The translations under genes were made by a program, and so were the position numbers. Shown here one piece after another: positions 49,228 through 60,800 of a stretch of DNA of 64,000 nucleotides (the stretch's first letter is position 1; the number at the start of each line of letters is the position of its first letter). The DNA comes from Archilochus colubris (Eukaryota; Chordata; Aves; Apodiformes; Trochilidae). The stretch covers positions 157,483,052 through 157,547,051 of the forward strand of contig CM041083.1 in assembly GCA_023079485.1 (NCBI GenBank), written 5' to 3'. A model generated the notes under the pieces. It did not search any database, was not told the origin of the DNA, and was given only the letters and a program-made list of their open reading frames with translations.

Positions 49228-51063
49228 GTAAAGTAAAAATATGTATCAAACCCTATTTCCTCCTCCTTTCCTTAAAATCATAAAGAGTGATTAAGAGAAT
49301 TAAGAAGAAGCCATAATAACTTTTGAGGGAAAAATGGCAAATTTCCAGCAGAAGTCTAGACCCTCACAGTACTGAATGCATGAGGAAGAGTTGTCTCAGG
49401 ATGAGCCTTTTGATAGCCAACATTTCAGGGCATTATCCAAATTATGGGCTCTGTTTTGGCTCGTGTACTATTACTGTATATGACAAATTTAGCATGTTTT
49501 AAACACCTAAGCCTGACCATTACACTGTCAAGTTGTCTAGCTGCCACAGATTTTAAAATGTTTTTTCTAAGTGCTCTGATGATCTGGGTATTGTAAAGGG
49601 ATGGCTGCAGAATCAGAGATCTCAAATGGAAAGATGGATGCACACACAGAACCAAGCAGCTCAAAACCTGACACAACTGTCCATAGGTGGGTGCTGTGGA
49701 TATACATATCACCTTCCAAGAAGCAGTGACCCCATTACTGAATCATTAATGGCTCTGTCCTAGTGCATGAAGAAGTGCATGGGATTGCTATTATTGTGGG
49801 GTTTAATTTGTATTTTTATGCTTGGGCCAGTTTTTCTAAATATTAATAGGAAATATATGTAGAACAAATATGGGCAAATCAGATCTGTTTTTCTCATAGT
49901 ATAGTACAAAAACTTCATATGTATGTTCAGCAGAGTTAATGAATGATGATGATTTTTTTATACATCTGTGACATTCTTAATAGCAAAATGAAGCCCTAAA
50001 CTCAGTCCTTTGTGGAAAGAAAGTCAGATGAGAACCTGTTCCTAGCATAAGCCGAGTGCACTAATTGTGAATCATTTTGAGAAGCTGCTCATTGACAGCT
50101 TCATGCTGGGAAGTCAAAATGACTCTGTCCCACTTTCCTCAGAGGGAGGGAGTAATTTGTGTAGGTCTTCCTACAGCTGAAATCCCAGCCTCCACAAAAC
50201 AAGATGTGCTAAGTAAGGCAGCAGTATTTAGGAGCCTAATGAATGTGCATATGCAAGTCTGAAGACACACTTGTAAGCTGGCACTGGTAAGGAAGAGTAC
50301 ATTATTCGGTGTATCCTCTTTGAAAGGAAAAAATCAATAAAATTCATATACAGGATGCTCATTGTAAAACGACATGTGCTGCATTTAATACTCACCGACG
50401 TGACACTTAACAAACAGTCTTGAACTGAGCTCTATTTGCATTTGATTTCTGTCACAGCTTGACAAAAAAGTCTGTTGCTTTCATCTGCTTTTTCTTCTTA
50501 ACACAGCTAACCAAAGATGCATTGGTGTAGCTTGAAGGCAGACTAACAAGCAAAGTTCCCTCTAAAAGGGTCTCAAACCCTTTTCCCTACATGTTTATAA
50601 TTTACCCCAATGTTCAATTACTTTCTCAGCCCAGCAGAGACAATGAAGGGTGGTTTTAAAATCTATTGAATATTTTGTGAATTTTCATTAAATCTACATG
50701 GATAAAGGGATGAGAAATGCAGTGCTGTCCCAACCTTGAATGAAGGAGCAGTCTTTTAGTAGAAGTCCTTGCCCACATGAGATTGCAGTGGGGCCAAGAA
50801 AGGATCATACAAGGAAGAAAAGAGGAAGTCGAAAGACTCATTGAGCCAGGCTGTATCAGGAGATTTGAGATAATCTGAACTCATGCTGTGACCAGTCCCA
50901 CACATCTGAGACATCAAAACAATAAGTTTTCCCACATAGTGATGCCTTTTACAGATCTGCAGCAGATCCACAGTATGTTGTGAGGGGGGTACACTTCTAA
51001 TAGTCTCTAACATATCTGTAGGAATAAGATCAAAGATTTGACCCTTAGGCTTTGTGGAATTTC

Positions 51064-51090
51064 TTTTTTTTTTTTTTTTTTTTTTTTTTT
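51064..51090 (-). repeat. poly(T) run, 27 bases
   Basis: Uninterrupted T27, the longest homopolymer in the window. On the minus strand it would be a poly(A); no retrocopy body was recognised upstream of it on that strand. Confidence 0.9.
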
Positions 51091-52224
51091 GTCATGGCTG
51101 TTTCTATAATTCTGATGAAATAGAAAAATGTAAAATGCTTAATAGCACCTGTCTTAATTTCTTTCATGCCAAGGTGCAGTCTTGATAGTAGTATAATTGC
51201 ATGAAAACTAAATATGAGCGAATAATGATGGATTCAAATGCTGGCAAGGTTTCTACAGCTGCTTCCTTTTGTTTGAGACTGCTGGTGCTGGTGCTGCTGC
51301 AGAGCTTTGATTCCTGCTGTTTTAACCCACCTCCTGGGCATTCCTCCATGTGCTGGCTTTTCAGAGCTCAGGCAAAACTACCCAGGGATTGCCAGAATTT
51401 GAAACTGGATCAAAAATACTTCCTATGTTCCGTAAGTGGATTTTAAGTGCCTCAGTGCAAAAAGTACTTGAAAGCATGTGCCTAACTTTTCTACACTGAT
51501 AAATTGATACATCATGGGAACTCACTTTTTGTAGGAGTTTCATCTGAGCCAGAGATACCATCACACTGGTTGAAGTGCATGTCCTTATCCTTTTCCATGT
51601 TTTGCTTCACCATTTCCTCTGGAAGTGAACACTTCAGGTGGTCTCTGAGGTCTCAGAACATGTACTGATCACATTTAATTCAGCTCCAAGTATACTTTAA
51701 GAGCACATTAATTGAAAGCTGAGTGAAAGGTAGCAGCCATGGCCTCCCTGTGACAACTCCATTACTATGGCTGTTACTCAGAACGTGAAGTAATGACCTC
51801 CAGATACCACTCACTTTGATGGGGTTTCCATTCATAGCTCCAAATGCCCCAAACCTCACTCCTGTCAGGCTAGCAGTATATACAGGAGATAGCCAAAACC
51901 TCCCCCCCATCCTCTGAACAGAAGCATCAGTACTGCTCAGATCTCCAGGGTCTTTCATTACTCAGGTCATCTTTTCCTCCTTTTCCAAATATCTTTCTTT
52001 GAGATCTGGAAATGTCAAAGAAATTATTGACTACAGCCATGAGCCAGATTGTAAATTCCGAGATAGAAATGGATTCCCAGAATAATTGACTGGGGAAATA
52101 CAGGGCATATCAGGGAAAGGAAAGCTGTGAGTTCAAATCCTTTGCGGTAGCTCTGGGAAGAGCCAACCTCTGAATTAGATTCCTGTATGAGTGTGATAAT
52201 GGTCAGTTATTAAGAAAATTAAAA

Positions 52225-52593
52225 GAGACAGAAGGATTGGTCTTGTCTCCTTGGAAAACAGAAGGCTCTGTAGGAACTTAATCACACTTTTCTAGCACCA
52301 ACAGGGTGGTCACAAGTTGGATGGAAAATCTCTTCACTGTGAGCCACACAGGGAAAGGAGCAATGGGTACAAATTACACTGGCAAATGTTCGACGTAAGA
52401 AAGAGAAGTTTTTCAGTGAGAACAATCAGTTACTGGAACAACCTCCCTGGGTTGTGGTAGAATCCCCATCACGGGAGATTTCAAGATGCAGTGGGACAGG
52501 GAATTTCACCTGGGCTCCCTTTCTGTGAACAATTTGGGACCAGGTGATGTTTTTCCATCCCTTCCAAACTGGGCTGTTCTGTGATTCTGTGAT
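52225..52593 (+). mobile_element. CR1 LINE, 3' end fragment
   Basis: A + strand CR1 in order: TCTCCTTGGAAAACAGAAGGCTC, CAGGGTGGTCACAAGTTGGATGG, GAGCAATGGGTACAAATTACACTGG, AGTTTTTCAGTGAGAACAATCAG, CTGGAACAACCTCCCTGGG, then ATCCCTTCCAAACTGGGCTG. It ends in TTCTGTGATTCTGTGATT. It is better preserved than the copies at 638 and 31716, but stops interrupt any coding part. It abuts the LTR that follows with no spacer, so the LTR appears to have landed in the CR1 tail. Confidence 0.93.
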
Positions 52594-53002
52594 TGCTTCC
52601 TTCTTCACCTGTTCCTTTTTGCTTTGGCATACTGGGAGGATTCCATCCCTTCATCTGCCTGTGCCAGCCTGAATCTGTGTGTTCCTGCATCCAGCTCCTG
52701 ACTGCTGCTGACTCCAGGATTCCAGCCTGGACTTTCCCAGGGCTGCCCTGCAGCCTCGGTGGTGATTGAGAGTTATTGGGGGGAGGGGGGGAGAACGTGG
52801 TATCAATTTTCCTGTATATTTGTATATATTTAGTAATTTTTCCTATTTATCATTACTGTTTCATTAAAACTGTGTAGTTTAGCTTCCAATCCATAAGTCT
52901 CTCTCCCTTATTTTCTCTCCTTTCTTTATCAGGGAGGGGAGAGGGATTCATAGAGAGCACCTGTTATTTGGTTTAATTGCTGGGCCGTGTTAAACCGTGA
53001 CA
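52594..53002 (+). mobile_element. solo LTR of an avian endogenous retrovirus
   Basis: About 409 bp, ending GTTAAACCGTGACA (terminal CA). Diagnostic parts include a G-run block (GGGGGGAGGGGGGGAGAA) near 52778, TATATTTGTATATATTTAG, the polyadenylation hexamer ATTAAA at 52863-52868 in TTTCATTAAAACTGTG, and CATAAGTCTCTCTCCCTTA. I know close relatives of this sequence from songbird genomes. No gag, pol or env sequence lies on either side, so it is a solo LTR or an LTR fragment. GATT occurs just before (52591-52594) and just after (53003-53006), which could be part of a target duplication but is too short to prove it. The 5' edge is uncertain. Confidence 0.75.
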
Positions 53003-56000
53003 GATTTATACTTGCGTACTCTGAGCAAGCCCACTAGATTTTCTAATCTGGTTCCTGATTTAGGTCATAGCTGGCAGAAAGTGGAATTTTCCTTAATAAT
53101 AATAATTCATAACATTCTTAACTAATAAGAATAATATTCTTAATAATATGGTAGCAAAAGAAAAAGACTCTGGTAAGACAGCGAAAATAATCAGTAAAAA
53201 TTAAAGTCAGGTGGCAGCTGAGATTTTCATACTGCAAGATTGATGTCAAGTCTTTCCTTAAATGAAGTCCTGGCAATCTGAGACACATGTTTATCCAGAT
53301 ATACCAGCCCCCAAAACATCCCAGTTAAAACCTCTTAGATAATACATGGTTCAGTATTTGTTAGGTCCGATTCCTAATATTCCAGTGGAAATATTGCCAG
53401 AATAGAGACCAAAGAGTCAGTCTGCTAATTTGAAAAGATGGAAAAGAGTATTAATTCTAACAGAAACCTGTTCCATTTGGTCACAGAAAATGGGACTCCA
53501 TATGTACAGTAACTGAATTATTAAGTGGACAGATTATTTGCCTGAGGACACATTTATTTGGCCTAGAAAAAGAGTCTGTGCATTGTGTTGCAGTAAATGA
53601 GTTCTGGCTAATGTAAAGCTTCCACAGTCTTTCCTTTAGCTTGCATTTTGATGTTTATTACTCTAAACATGTGTTCAGAAAGAAGATGCTCGCTGCAGAG
53701 GTTCATGAAGACACTTGAAAGGCTTTTGCTCCTTGGTTTATCCCATCAGAGAATGGGGCTCATATTTGACACAACTTCTGGGCTCTAGTTCACCCATAAA
53801 TTGATGAGTTTAAACATGTGGCAGTACCAGCTGGGAACAGTGGGACTAACCATGGACATTAAGCTGGGCACAGGTTTTAATTCATTGTGGAATTAAGCCC
53901 ATAGCTGCCAGATGAGCGTTGCAAATTCTCCAGCTTTCTGAATCCACATATTTTTCCTTGCAAACATTCATGTATAATATCACTTTTTACAGCCTGTGCT
54001 AATTTTAAATTCTGATTATCAAAAGCAGAAGAATGTTTCTGTAATTTATGTAATCTTTATTTAAATAATTAAAAGAGACTCTGCTAACAGTGAGAAGTGC
54101 TATGATATTATTACTTTCTAGCAGAAATGAAGCCTTCTTCATAACAGAGTTATGAGACATTCAGAATCTGTAGTTTACTGAGTTTCAGGTTCTAAACTGT
54201 GCTGCTTCTATGTACAGATGTAACAATTTACTCATCATTGAAATGTATTTTTGTTGTAAAGTTTCAGTGATAAAACACATTTCTGTTTCTTAATCAGATG
54301 TAAGGTTTTTCTTATCCTGTGAGTTTTATCTATACCAGGATGGTAATTTCCACCCAGCTTCTTTTTTGTCTTTAGTCTTTGTTTCCCTCAGTTTGATCTG
54401 AGTTTCCAAAGTCAAAATTTATATATTTATATTAATTTTTTTATCCATTTCCAGAGGAAAAAAAAAGAGAAGAATAAAAGAATAAAAAAGCTACAAATGT
54501 AAAATGTAAGGACCATCCTGAAAACTTGTTTTCTAGAAACTTTTTCTGCCTCAGTAATTTAGTAGAGTGTTGCAATTAGATTAAATTTGACAAAAAAGTC
54601 CATACAACTTTAGAACAATAATATGTCTTCTTGAAGGACCTGAAACAATTACCACGCACAAAGATTAACCTGTCTGGGAGGCCTGCATACATCTAGGTCA
54701 TTTTTGTGAATATGCACTTCACAAACCTCACCTGCGAAATCGCAATTTGTGCAAACATAATCTCTCTGGGAGATGGAGGGACCTTGAGTGTATTCTGTTC
54801 ACATTTTGTTCTTTATGTCTCTAATTGCCAACCAAAATGAGCTGTTATGTGTATATATATATGTTTGTGTATATATGTTTTCATGGGTAGGTAGACTGAG
54901 CCACATCAGTGATTCAGAGTGGCGTGCAGACCCAGCACCGCCGTGCTGTGAGTGCTCTCCAGCTCGCAGCTGGTGTTCACTCCTGCTGAGCCCTGACCAT
55001 ATGTCAGGGGAACATTGGGGCATGAACAGTTTTTTCCCCTTCCCCTGCCCCTCAGTGCCTCGGTTTCAGCAGGATGGGGCCATTGTGGTCTCCAACACAC
55101 CTTCCATCTGAAAGGGGGGTTCTCAAACCCCACTTTGATGCAGGAGATGGATGCAGGATCTGGATGTCAGGTATAAACTCTAGGAGACAAGGGTTGTGTA
55201 TGTGCTGTTAAACAGAAAAGGGCCAAAGAACAAGAGCCAGGACAGAACTTCTCTCACTGCTGAGTTTTAGTTTATGCCCTGCCTCTCTTTAATCACAAGG
55301 ATAGAGTCCATAAGCCAATCTCAAGTCATGTTTCCCCAAATCAAAAGATCTTATTGTCTTATTCAGCAGTGCAGATGTGGCAGGGAGACCCCACAGGTTG
55401 GCAAGCAGGCAGCAGGACAGGAGCTCAGAGGACCAGAAGTTATGGTGATCACAGGACTGTGAACCACAGGTGGGATGATCTTGGAAGTCAGTGCAACTAG
55501 CTTTTGAGGGATCTAGGAAAGGTATAAATTCATGAAGCAGGGACAATAGCATTAAGGAAGTAGATGTGGAGGTCAGGAATATGCTACTGGGATCATGGTC
55601 TGAGGACAGTAGGAAGGGGAAGAGAGAAAGGTGAGAGAGAACCTTGATGGATGGAACTTTTAAAGTTAAAGGAACTTGAAACTTTGAGGATCTAGTTTGG
55701 CTGCTCTCTGTCTATAACAGTGAATATTTGTTAGAAAAAAGAATTTTTAAAATGGTAGCACATATGAAAAAATCTGCTGATGCAACCAAAGGATTGTCCC
55801 TAATAACAGAGCTGGGATAAGTATAGTGTGTTGGATATCCAGTCAGAAAAGTGGACAGCATGATGAAAGAAGTTCAGTCAGTATGCCATCCAAGGGAAGA
55901 GCCAGAGTCCAGAATAAGAGCTGCTATGGCTGGCCCCCAGCCACACACATCTGTAATTAAACAGTTGCCTTGCAGCCTTAAAATACAAACTGAAAGTCCT

Positions 56001-57097
56001 GCTTCCTGGTTATTCCTGCATCTGATTATTTTCTTCCTTTGTATATCCTTGTTGTCAGAAGTAAACAAAATTACTCTTCGCTGGCAACTCAAAAGTGAAT
56101 AGGAGAATGGATCTTCTCCTCTCTGATTATGAATACTGATACTAATGTTGTAACTTCACAGATAAAATGAGTCTTCTATGAATATCTTCTTTCTGAAAAG
56201 GGACTTTGATTGAAAAAAAAATTGTTCTGATTCCACTCTTCCTGAAATTATTTTTTGACTATTTTATTCCTTTTTTCTCTCATATTGTAATCAATAAGTT
56301 TGCAACGTCAGCATGAATTTTCTGGTTTGGTTGCAATATGGCTGAACTGCTTGGTGTTTCTGCACTTGAAAAAAAATCTTCAGTGTTTCTAATTTCTAAA
56401 TTCACAAAAAAATATTTTTGTTTGGCAGAGGAACTCATCATAAAAAAACTTACATAGGAAAGTGGTTTTAAAAACATATTTAGAAAGGTTTTATATGAAC
56501 AATTTGAACAACTTAAAACCAGAAGAGTTTAAATGGAATCCCATTAATCTCAGCCATCTTGGAAGGTATTAGTTGGCAAATGTTTATTTACATTTGGTAT
56601 TTAAAACAACATCAAATTCTAAATAGTCTAGGACAAACACATAATGTTTCACTTAAATCCTAAGCATCAGATCAATAGTTCTGCTTTGAGTAAGAGAAAG
56701 TATTAGATTTCTCTTCCCTTAAAACTTAGATGCTTTTTTGAGTCTATGATTTTATCTACATATTTCTCTCTACTCCTTTAAATGTAAAATACTAACCAAG
56801 TCAAGTGGCGGCAGCAAATGTGAAAAATCAAAAAGAAAAATGCAGCTGTTCATTCAAAACTGTTTTATTATTTTTTGTCTATCTGTATCCTTTCTTTGGG
56901 GGATGGGGAAGGATAACAGACTCCTCTATATCATTAAGGAGTCCTTATATGGAGAAAATGTATTCAAAATTAAAATCTATAACATGCTTTTATTTAAGAT
57001 GAATGCATATTTAGATTGCATTTTTCAGGATAGGCTGTTTAAAAGCATGGTCAGGGACATATTCATATGTGATTACAAAGAGACAATTAGTGTCAAC
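53003..57097. other. non-coding stretch with a GC-richer patch
   Basis: No supported gene. The region 54895-55150 is clearly richer in G+C and in CpG than its surroundings (GGCGTGCAGACCCAGCACCGCC and CCAGCTCGCAGCTGG). A TG/TA microsatellite lies at 54848-54877. The rest is AT-rich and featureless. Confidence 0.55.
54848..54877. repeat. TG/TA microsatellite
   Basis: An imperfect alternating pyrimidine-purine tract of about 30 bases (TGTGTATATATATATG followed by TTTGTGTATATATG). Confidence 0.85.
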
Positions 57098-57838
57098 AGA
57101 GTCATAGAATCACAGAATATGCCGAGTTGGAAGGGACCCATCAGGATCATCAAGTCCTACACCTGTCCCTTTGTAGGGCATCCCCAGAATCACACCGTGT
57201 GCCCGAGAGCATCAGCCAAATGCTTCTTGAACTCAGGCAGGCTTGGTGATGTGACCACTTCCCTGGGGAGCTTGTTCCATTGCTCAGCTGCCCTCTGGGT
57301 GAAAAACCTTTCCCTAATATCTAACCTAAACCTCCTGATTTATCTTCCTGCCATTTCCCTGAGTCCTGTTTTGGTCACAGGAGTGAAGAAACCAGTCCCA
57401 GTCCCATCTCTTCCCCTTGTGAGGAAGCTGTATACTGCAACGAGGTCACCCTTCAGCCTCCTTCTTTCCAAACTGAACAGTCCAAGTGACCTCAGACACT
57501 CCTCATTCCTTCCAGACCCTTCACCATCCTTGTTGCTCTCCTTTGGACTCCAGTATCTTGATGTCTTTTCTATACTGTGGTGTTCAAAACTCCACCCAAG
57601 GTGATGTTGTACCCCTGCAGAAACTGGCAATGCTGTGCTTGATGCACCCTAGGACATGTTTGGCCCTCCTGGCTGCCAGGGCACACTGATGGCTCATGCT
57701 CAATTTGCCATCAACCAGGACCCCCAAGTCCCACTGCACCACGCTGCTCTCCAGCCACTCATTCCCTAGCCTGTACTTGCCACCAGGGTTTCCCCATCCC
57801 AGGTGCAGAATTCGGCACTTGCCTTTGTTAAACTTGAA
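57098..57838 (-). mobile_element. CR1 LINE, minus strand, RT C-terminus to tail
   Basis: The longest CR1 copy here (about 740 bp), reversed. It starts with the tail reverse (GTCATAGAATCACAGAATATG, then GAGTTGGAAGGGACCCATCA) and goes back through the 3' UTR and the end of ORF2. On the minus strand from 57838, motifs of the CR1 reverse-transcriptase C-terminus are clear: KFNKGKCRILHLG, WDLGVLVDGKLSMSHQC, then farther on LRSLGLFSLERRRLKGDL. The frame is broken between these parts (stop after WVEF and a different frame for the rest), so it is inactive. The 254-codon + frame at 56840-57604 is largely antisense to this element and is not a gene. Confidence 0.95.
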
Positions 57839-60800
57839 GAACGAATCAGATCCTAAGCCAATAATCACTAAAAATTCCAAGTGATATTTTTAGATACTGC
57901 AGCCTGCACACTCACTTCATGTTATGTTAGCACACAGGAGGATACAAACATCCCTGGATCTTTCTTTTACCCATATACCTTTCTGTACTTTCTGTATTTA
58001 TATATGTGTATTCCAGTTCTCACTGCAACTAAAGAAGACCTTGAAATTCACCCTAAGGGTACCTGACTTTAACTGCAACTGGATAAGAACATACATTATA
58101 AAAGATGAGGATATCTATTAGCTGAAATAAAAATGAAATAATCCACAAAATGTAGGAGTGAACTAAAAGCCTACAGTTTTAGTTGAAATTTAACTCTGCC
58201 CTTGCAGCACAGGAGCATCCTTATGCAAAGATACTCAGACAAAGTCAGCCTATTGAAATGCACGTATCTGAGGTGTCACAAGCATGAGGTCACCCTAAAG
58301 ATCATTTGTAGTCTATGGGGAAAGAATGGTTGCCTCATCACTGCTGGACAAAGCTGTCAACTACAGGGAGTAAAGGATGATCATGTTTTGAATTTTAACT
58401 CTTCGCTTCGGGTTTCAATAAATGGCCCTTCTACAATTTCATAAATCTACACAAACTGTGCAGGTATTTTCTACTTAAAACGCAGAATTTGAGCTTAATC
58501 TGTCTGCAAAATACTCGTGTGACATGTTTTCATATATTTCTAGATAAAATATGTTGTGAGACCAATTGATTACTTGCACGAGGCTGATTTTGTTTTTCAA
58601 GGACAATTCATCTTATACATTACATACATAGCATTACCAAATGTAGTAATCAAAATTGCCTTGGTATTTAACATTACTCATTCCCTCAACAATTTTTGTA
58701 ATAGAAACTTTATTATTAAAACCAATGTACAGATAAGAAATGCATCACTTCTTGACTTAGAAGAAATAACAACAGTGAAATGAACTTGTGTCTGTCACCC
58801 AAGTGACTCTCTGCACCACCTGCTGTGTATGTTAGTAGAGAGAATTTTTTTTTTTTTAATTTTATGCATTAATATATACTGTCAGTCTTACTTTCCTCTA
58901 GAAGTCAAATCTTCTACTTTTCAGATCATAGCTGGTTGCTTTGGGAATTACTGTTGATGCCATGAAGTAATTTAGGGTGAGACAGATACATTCTTAAGAA
59001 GCAAGTATATTTTCATGCAACCATAATACTGTCATGTCCCTAATGATAAAAGTGATAGAAGAAAAAACCAGAAGCTACATGACACATAGACAAAGTCTTT
59101 TTAACTAGAACATTTTTCAAAGTTTTCCAGAATACATCAATTGCTTTTTAAGCAAATTATTTTGTACAGAACTCCGATGGGAGCATTACAAAATGCTCCT
59201 CTTCAGCCTACAATTAGATTAATCATGTAACTGAAGGCTTGAATCTCTGCACAATCTTATTCAACAAGAATATCAGTCCCCACCAATTTACTGCAAGAAA
59301 AAACTCCAAGAGAGCAATTTGCACACAAATACCTATCCTGCAGTTACTCCTTATATACAAGTTTTCTCTTTCCTGAGGTGTGAAATTTTGTTTCCATTTC
59401 TAAAAAAAAAAATAATTATCTCTTAATAAATATTTAAAAAGCTAAAAAGATGTTTTAAAGTGTTTTTTTATAAAAGATGCTTCTGAAATTGAATAACAAA
59501 AGTTAAATTATGTGGAAATTCCTCTGATATATTGATAACTGTATAATAAAGTTACAATTCATTGATAGTTCATGTTATTAGAAAACTTATGGTGGTGCTT
59601 TTATATCTAACACATGTTCTGATATAATGTTGTGGTTTTTTCCCTATTTTACATACTTTGAGTAAAAGTTATTGCAACATAGTAAGATGTCTTAGATGCA
59701 TCTTTAGAGGTATCAAAACCAACACAGGAACTGGAATAAATGGGAATTAACTGACAGTCTCCTTTTTCTTTGTGCCTTACAGATTGTGGAAGCTGTGAAG
59801 CTCCCACAGACATATGGAAGTCAGAAGTGGACTTGTACCAGTTGAAGATGTCCTGTGGTGGTGATTACAGCTCTTGCCACCCTTCACTCTGACCATCTCC
59901 ATGTCTGTCTTCCTGACAGAATAATAAATAGCAACAATAAGGAGAGAAGATTCTGAGCATTTCTTCAAAAGCATGGCACCACCCTTCACTTGAAAAAAGC
60001 AATCCTCCTGGATTTGACATGTCTTTCCCGGGAGTAATCTCCCTGTCCTAGACCTTTATATTTGAAAGGTAGGTTTTAACATAACAAACTAAGCACCTGC
60101 CCAGCACAGTGGACATGGGATACTTCCAGTCTAAAGAGCAGCCATGCATGTGGGTATGGGATGCACAGTTGTGCACTTCCATACCTTAGGCCTAACTATA
60201 TCTACGTTTAAGTCTGTGTGCTTTATAAACTCTTGGTATTGAAAGTAAATTTGACACCTTTTGAAATTACTGGCAATTCTTTAACTGAGTTAAACTGGTC
60301 TAGAACAGCACCTTTCAAAGGCAGTGGACTGGAAGACCAAAGAGGCTTTGTATAATACATTCCTGTACGCTAACTGGCACAACTATTTTTTATTCTGTTT
60401 GTGTGCTCTAAGCAGGACTGGAATACCCATAACAATAACAACGAAGAAGTTTGGTGAGAATCACCAAATAATTTAACTATTGCATCAAGCACTTACATTG
60501 ATAATATTTTGCATTTTATCTGCAAGATGAGGGCAGATGAATCAATCTGATACATACCACTTGGTCTTTCTGTAAGAACAAGGGAATATTTCAAACATTA
60601 TGGTGCTAGAGAAGTGCTGCATAACCTCAGGAAAAGGTTTTATTGATAGTATTGTCAGTGTTATCAACTCATACTTCTTCAGTTACAGAAATGACATGGT
60701 CAATCTACCTCAAATTACATGGACTACTTGAGAAATGCCCTTCTCAAATATGCCTGTTCTTAAATATGCACTGAGCAGATCATGAATCTGCAGGGTATAT

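Larger units (their letters stand above)
47346..52224. other. non-coding stretch with repeats
   Basis: It contains an A22 run (48004-48025), two copies of an unidentified 83 bp unit (48691-48773, 49144-49227) and a T27 run (51064-51090). Possible exons: + strand 51365-51431 (acceptor CTGGCTTTTCAG, donor GTAAGTGG) and minus 51913-51815, both weak. No confident gene. Confidence 0.55.

Noticed and set aside
56840..57604. 254-codon + strand open frame
   Set aside because: Most of it is the antisense of the minus-strand CR1 at 57098-57838; CR1 antisense often stays open by chance, and there is no domain or splice support.
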